NCBI GenBank assembly: GCA_903842845.1
Contig: CAIMNN010000117.1
Coordinates: 1-8,650 of the forward strand
Source: an uncultured Acidobacteriaceae bacterium
GTDB lineage: Bacteria > Acidobacteriota > Terriglobia > Terriglobales > Acidobacteriaceae
DNA: 8,650 nucleotides
Direction: 5' to 3'
Below the pieces are notes generated by a model that had not been told where the DNA came from, ran no database searches, and saw nothing but the letters and a program-made list of their open reading frames with translations. The translations under genes were made by a program, and so were the position numbers. Positions 5,956 to 8,650 of the stretch are shown in pieces; the stretch's first letter is position 1, and the number at the start of each line of letters is the position of its first letter.

Positions 5956-7380
5956 TTATTGTCCTGTTGCCGGTCCTGCGTGGTTTGCCGGTTTTGCCGC
6001 GGTCTTTTTCACTGCCGGCTTTTGTTTGACGTTCGACTTTTTGTTTTTGCCGCTGGTGTTCTTCTTTGCGGTTTTGGTTGCGGGCTTGCGGGATTTATCT
6101 GCTGATGCGTTTTTCTTTTGTGGTGCGTCTTTGGTCGCAGATGCTTTGGGGGCCGGAGCTGATGATGCGATGTCGGTGTGCTTGGCTGCTGAGGGCTTGC
6201 CCGTATTTGGTTTTGCTGCGCTGTTGCCTGCATCGGCAATAGCTGGCGAAGGCTTTTGCTTGTCGGCAGTCTTTGTATCAGCGACGGCGGGTTGCGGCGT
6301 CGGTGCGGCCTGAGCGCTCACTTCAGGCTTGGGTGCGTCTGTTGTGTGGGGCGAATCTTTGGCTGGGCTGAGGACGACCTGCTGCTCGTAGCGGAGGTCG
6401 ACGGCGGCGAGGCGCGGCATTTGCTGACGCCACTCGGCGATGTGCTGCTCGTAGGTCTGGAAGCGGGCGAGGAAGTTGTCGGAGCCGAAGTGGGCGAGGA
6501 CGTCACCGCCGGGCTCGGGCATGAGGACGCGCGCGTCGCTGGGGTCGCGCAGGTCTATTTCAGAGATCTGCGCGGAGTATTTTGTGGGGCCGGAGTCGAG
6601 CTGCTGGATGAGGCGCTGATAGACGGCCATGCGGCGGCGGCGCTCGGTTAGCGGGTCGCGGGAGTCGATGCCGGTGACTACAGGGAAGCTGTAGTGATGC
6701 TGAGCCATGAGGGCAGCGGGCATTTTGAGCAGGACGCCGTCGGCGTCGACGAGGGCAACGCGCGGGTCGTCAGGCGTTTGGCGCACGAAGGCGATGGGCG
6801 TGCGCTCGGTGACGTTGACGCGGAGCTGGTTGGGGAGGACGCGCATGACGGTGGCGTTCTGAATCCATGAGACCTGCTCGAGATTTTTGCGGCGCTCGGA
6901 GATGGGAATGGTGAAGAGGTTTTTACCCATGTCCTGCTGGAAGACGGGGAGAAGCTCGTCGCGGCTTAGCTCGCTTGCACCAGTGAGTTGGACGTTGGAG
7001 GAGGCGGCGAGGACGAAGTTGGGATCGTTGAGGATGTGGCGGCGCAGGAAGAAGCCCGCGACGGTGAGCAGGATGAGAGCGAGTGCGGAGGCGGAGAGGA
7101 GAACGTTGCGGCCGGTTTTAGTGCGCGGACGCCACCAGGCAGCGCGGCGGGGACGGAAGTCGTCGTCGTCCTGCTCGTCGAGCGTGATGGGTTCGGGAGT
7201 GAAGGCGGGGTCGAGGTTCTCGGTCGTTCTGCGCGCGAAGCCTAGACGCGGCCTGGGCGCAGACACGAGTGCGCTTTCGGGCTGGGCGGAGTAGTCGCCG
7301 GGCCTGGAGCGCGAGTCTTCGGAGGGAGCGAGTTCCTCCCAGAGAAGCGTGCGATTTTTGTAACTACTAATTGGTTTCAC
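5956..7380 (-). CDS. ftsQ: cell division protein FtsQ with POTRA domain and a long Lys-rich tail
   Basis: FtsQ is a bitopic inner-membrane divisome protein whose periplasmic part recruits FtsB, FtsL and later proteins. 474 residues: a cytoplasmic N-terminal region (1-90) with an acidic patch DEQDDDDF (68-75), one transmembrane helix (about 93-112), a POTRA domain (about 122-192) with NVQLTGASELSRDELL (129-144) and LPNQLRVNVTERTP (182-195), then the FtsQ beta domain with VALVDADGVLL (208-218). The family usually ends near here. Residues 341-474 instead form a low-complexity Lys/Ala/Pro/Ser tail with 25 lysines, densest after residue 410. The DNA encoding it is less GC-rich than the rest. Start is GTG at 7380; the upstream AGG is weak, but no better start precedes the transmembrane helix. 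It is the first gene of ftsQ-ftsA-ftsZ here, divergent from the toxin-antitoxin pair. Confidence 0.92.
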   Translation of the reverse strand: MKPISSYKNRTLLWEELAPSEDSRSRPGDYSAQPESALVSAPRPRLGFARRTTENLDPAFTPEPITLDEQDDDDFRPRRAAWWRPRTKTGRNVLLSASALALILLTVAGFFLRRHILNDPNFVLAASSNVQLTGASELSRDELLPVFQQDMGKNLFTIPISERRKNLEQVSWIQNATVMRVLPNQLRVNVTERTPIAFVRQTPDDPRVALVDADGVLLKMPAALMAQHHYSFPVVTGIDSRDPLTERRRRMAVYQRLIQQLDSGPTKYSAQISEIDLRDPSDARVLMPEPGGDVLAHFGSDNFLARFQTYEQHIAEWRQQMPRLAAVDLRYEQQVVLSPAKDSPHTTDAPKPEVSAQAAPTPQPAVADTKTADKQKPSPAIADAGNSAAKPNTGKPSAAKHTDIASSAPAPKASATKDAPQKKNASADKSRKPATKTAKKNTSGKNKKSNVKQKPAVKKTAAKPANHAGPATGQ

Positions 7381-7413
7381 GCCTGAGCAAGGTCGTGAGA
7401 TTCGCCAGAGTTA

Positions 7414-7419
7414 ACTATA
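7414..7419 (-). promoter_or_regulatory. candidate -10 element upstream of ftsQ
   Basis: The minus strand reads TATAGT at 7419-7414, a five-of-six match to the sigma70 -10 consensus, about 34 bases before the GTG start of ftsQ. No good -35 hexamer is found at 16-18 bases upstream. A promoter here would let ftsQ-ftsA-ftsZ be transcribed although the toxin-antitoxin operon separates them from murC. Weak evidence. Confidence 0.3.
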
Positions 7420-7480
7420 ACGGCGGGATGGAATGTTAGTACGCGGCGAATTAAAGCCGGAACCTTCGGGGTTAATAGAG

Positions 7481-7523
7481 GGGCATGCGGGCAATGCGTG
7501 GCCGCGCGGGCATGCATTGGCCC
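7481..7523. repeat. iterated GGGC(A)ATGC motif with an imperfect inverted repeat
   Basis: GGGCATGC occurs at 7481-7488 and 7508-7515, with GGGCAATGC at 7489-7497. The middle copy can pair with GCATTGGCCC (7514-7523) apart from one bulged base, giving a hairpin of nine paired bases. It lies in the divergent gap between ftsQ and the antitoxin gene, before the antitoxin promoter. It may be an extra binding site for a regulator or only a GC-rich coincidence. Confidence 0.3.
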
Positions 7524-7532
7524 GGCCATGTT

Positions 7533-7564
7533 GTAGTGACGTGGTCATTACGTTGTGTCATACT
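7533..7564 (+). promoter_or_regulatory. candidate tacAT promoter with overlapping 19-bp operator palindrome
   Basis: GTGACG (7536-7541) and CATACT (7559-7564), each four of six to sigma70 consensus, are spaced by exactly 17 bases and would start transcription near 7571, just before the GGAGG ribosome site (7574-7578). The near-palindrome GTAGTGAC-GTG-GTCATTAC (7533-7551) has 8-bp arms with one mismatch and covers the -35 element. Ribbon-helix-helix antitoxins bind such inverted repeats and repress their own operon, so this is the best operator candidate. The palindrome is seen; its use is inference. Confidence 0.5.
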
Positions 7565-7583
7565 TGGATGGATGGAGGTCTCG

Positions 7584-7883
7584 ATGCCCACGGCACAAAA
7601 GACAAAAGGCGCCACCACGCCGCGTTCCACCTTGAACATCCGCATCCTGCGCCATGAGCGCAGTTTGATAGACCGTGCCGCTGAGGCAAAGGGTAAAAAT
7701 CGCACGGATTTTATCCTCGATGCTGCCCGTCAGGCCGCTGAGGATGCTCTGCTCGACCGCACATTGCTCTCGGCCGATTCAAAAGCGTACGCGGAGTTTT
7801 TGGCGCGGCTCTCTGCCCCGCCGCGGCCGAACAAACGGCTGCTTGAAACAATGCGCACGCCTGCACCATGGGATAAGAAATGA
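7584..7883 (+). CDS. tacA: TacA-type (DUF1778) ribbon-helix-helix antitoxin
   Basis: 99 residues. The N-terminal half fits a ribbon-helix-helix DNA-binding fold: a basic lead, the strand STLNIRIL (15-22), helix ERSLIDRAAEAKG (25-37) and NRTDFILDAARQAAEDAL (39-56), which is the family signature of DUF1778 antitoxins. The C-terminal part, with FLARLSAPPRPNKRLLETM (72-90), is the segment that in this family wraps around the GNAT toxin and blocks it. The antitoxin also represses the operon through its DNA-binding half. The frame is open farther upstream to 7485, but I chose ATG at 7584 because GGAGG (7574-7578) lies five bases before it, it fits the promoter, and the upstream part has no family similarity. 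The gene overlaps the toxin gene by ATGA, so translation is coupled. Confidence 0.9.
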   Translation: MPTAQKTKGATTPRSTLNIRILRHERSLIDRAAEAKGKNRTDFILDAARQAAEDALLDRTLLSADSKAYAEFLARLSAPPRPNKRLLETMRTPAPWDKK

Positions 7884-8380
7884 AGCTCTCAGCGCCGGGG
7901 CTGTTGGCGGTGCACCACCAGGTTGACGGGTTTGATTGCGGCGTGGCCTCGCTCAATGAATGGTTGAAACGGCGCGCCTTGGCAAACCAGGCAAGCGGCG
8001 CCTCGCGGACATTTGTGGTTTGCGAGGGCGTGCGCGTAGCCGGGTATTACGCGCTGGCATCGGGCGCTGTGAGTATGAATGTGGCGACTGGGAAGTTGCG
8101 GCGCAATATGCCTGAGCCTGTGCCGGTTGTGGTGTTGGGCCGATTGGCAATCGACAAACAATTCCATGGGCTGGGAATTGGCCGCGGGCTTTTTCAGGAT
8201 GCCGCGCGCCGTGTTGTCCAGGCTGCGGATGTAATAGGCGTACGCGGGCTGCTGGTGCATGCACTGTCAGAGGATGCGAGAGATTTTTATTTGAAGCTTG
8301 GCTTTGACCCGTCACCGCTTGAACCAATGACGTTGATGATTACGCTGGCTGACCTGCGGGCGGCAATAGTAAAGCTCTAA
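7880..8380 (+). CDS. tacT: TacT-type GNAT acetyltransferase toxin
   Basis: 166 residues, the usual size for TacT/AtaT-like toxins. Members of this family use acetyl-CoA to acetylate the amino group of aminoacyl-tRNAs and so block translation. Visible features: the N-terminal block FDCGVASLNEWLKRRA (18-33), GASRTFVVCEG (40-50), VAGYYALASGAV (53-64), the RRNMPEPVPVVVLGRLAID stretch (74-92), the acetyl-CoA loop Q94-F-H-G97-L-G99-I-G, and LLVHALSEDARDFYLKLGF (124-142) with the conserved Tyr at 137, the position of the catalytic Tyr in characterised TacT. SPLEPMTL (145-152) is also typical. All key blocks are intact, so the toxin is probably active. Its start lies inside the antitoxin stop (ATGA). 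It ends 18 bases from the convergent murC stop, with no terminator between. Confidence 0.93.
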   Translation: MKLSAPGLLAVHHQVDGFDCGVASLNEWLKRRALANQASGASRTFVVCEGVRVAGYYALASGAVSMNVATGKLRRNMPEPVPVVVLGRLAIDKQFHGLGIGRGLFQDAARRVVQAADVIGVRGLLVHALSEDARDFYLKLGFDPSPLEPMTLMITLADLRAAIVKL

Positions 8381-8398
8381 GACTTCATGCCAGTTCGA

Positions 8399-8650
8399 TT
8401 ATTTGTTTACTCTTGATTGCTTGAAACTTGCAATATTTTCCAGCACCAACGGCCCAAGTTGACTGACGCTGCCAGCGCCGAGCGTGAGTATCAGGTCGCC
8501 TTCATGGGCAAGCGCGGTGATGGCGGCAATGGCTGCTTGAAAATCTACGACGACTCCGATGTGAGTGGGCGTCGTATGCGGCGCAGCTTCAATGCGTTCC
8601 GCTAACAGCTCCGCAGTCACGCCGGGGATGGGCGTCTCGCTGGCGGCGTA
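8399..8650 (-). CDS. murC: UDP-N-acetylmuramate-L-alanine ligase MurC, C-terminal part
   Basis: MurC adds L-alanine to UDP-MurNAc in the cytoplasm, the first amino acid of the peptidoglycan stem. Only the last 83 residues are in the window; the frame is open through the right edge and ends at TAA (8401-8399). It begins YAASETPIPGVTAELLAERI, the family's IYxAxExPIxGV region of the C-terminal Mur ligase domain. It continues with HEGDLILTLGAGSVSQLGP, the conserved GDLxLTxGAG segment near the end of MurC. A GTG codon at 8620 is internal, not a start. Together with ftsQ-ftsA-ftsZ on the same strand it marks the dcw cluster, in which murC lies upstream of ftsQ. The identification rests on a short piece, but both motifs and context agree. 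Confidence 0.88.
   Translation of the reverse strand, partial: YAASETPIPGVTAELLAERIEAAPHTTPTHIGVVVDFQAAIAAITALAHEGDLILTLGAGSVSQLGPLVLENIASFKQSRVNK

Noticed and set aside
5445..6029. 194-codon plus-strand open frame opposite ftsA and the end of ftsQ
   Set aside because: Antisense to conserved FtsA motifs, no ribosome site, shadow composition.
7485..7583. N-terminal extension of the antitoxin to ATG at 7485
   Set aside because: The extension covers the candidate promoter, operator and ribosome site and has no resemblance to DUF1778 antitoxins.
1..8650. CRISPR arrays, tRNA or rRNA genes, insertion sequences
   Set aside because: No regularly spaced direct repeats with unique spacers, no cloverleaf-like segment, and no transposase motifs were seen on either strand.

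Overview
The window looks like a chromosomal division and cell-wall (dcw) segment from a GC-rich, diderm soil-type bacterium. Overall protein style (long Pro/Gln-rich FtsZ linker, Lys/Ala-rich FtsQ tail, a DedA-rhodanese fusion) and small palindromic intergenic repeats suggest an Acidobacteriota member of the Terriglobia/Acidobacteriaceae type. That placement is inference from pattern memory, not from a search.

Layout. Positions 1-526 are AT-richer. They hold at most the tail of an unidentified plus-strand gene (2-106) and then about 420 bases without a gene, carrying a cluster of small perfect hairpins and two blocks of an 8-bp ACTGTGnn repeat. From 7380 down to 527 the minus strand reads ftsQ - ftsA - ftsZ - a secreted transpeptidase-only penicillin-binding protein - a DedA/rhodanese membrane protein. 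The last 83 residues of murC enter from the right edge (8650-8399), also on the minus strand, so murC -> ftsQ -> ftsA -> ftsZ is a compact dcw order. No murB or ddl lies between murC and ftsQ.

Between murC and ftsQ, on the opposite strand, sits a complete two-gene toxin-antitoxin operon of the TacA-TacT type: a ribbon-helix-helix DUF1778 antitoxin (7584-7883) and a GNAT acetyltransferase toxin (7880-8380) that overlap by 4 bases. It has its own candidate sigma70-like promoter, with a 19-bp near-palindrome over the -35 element that fits an autoregulatory operator. The toxin and murC converge with only 18 bases between their stops.

How the genes work together: MurC makes UDP-MurNAc-L-Ala for peptidoglycan; FtsQ is the inner-membrane/periplasmic scaffold; FtsA tethers FtsZ to the membrane; FtsZ polymerises into the ring. 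The downstream penicillin-binding protein would cross-link peptidoglycan, and the DedA protein is a probable membrane lipid flippase/homeostasis factor. The most notable points are the toxin-antitoxin insertion that splits the dcw cluster, a strong hairpin next to the ftsZ Shine-Dalgarno with a possible alternative pairing that would mask it, an Asp-to-Asn change in the second phosphate motif of FtsA, and a long Lys-rich FtsQ tail. All core genes belong to known families. I do not see a wholly new system.
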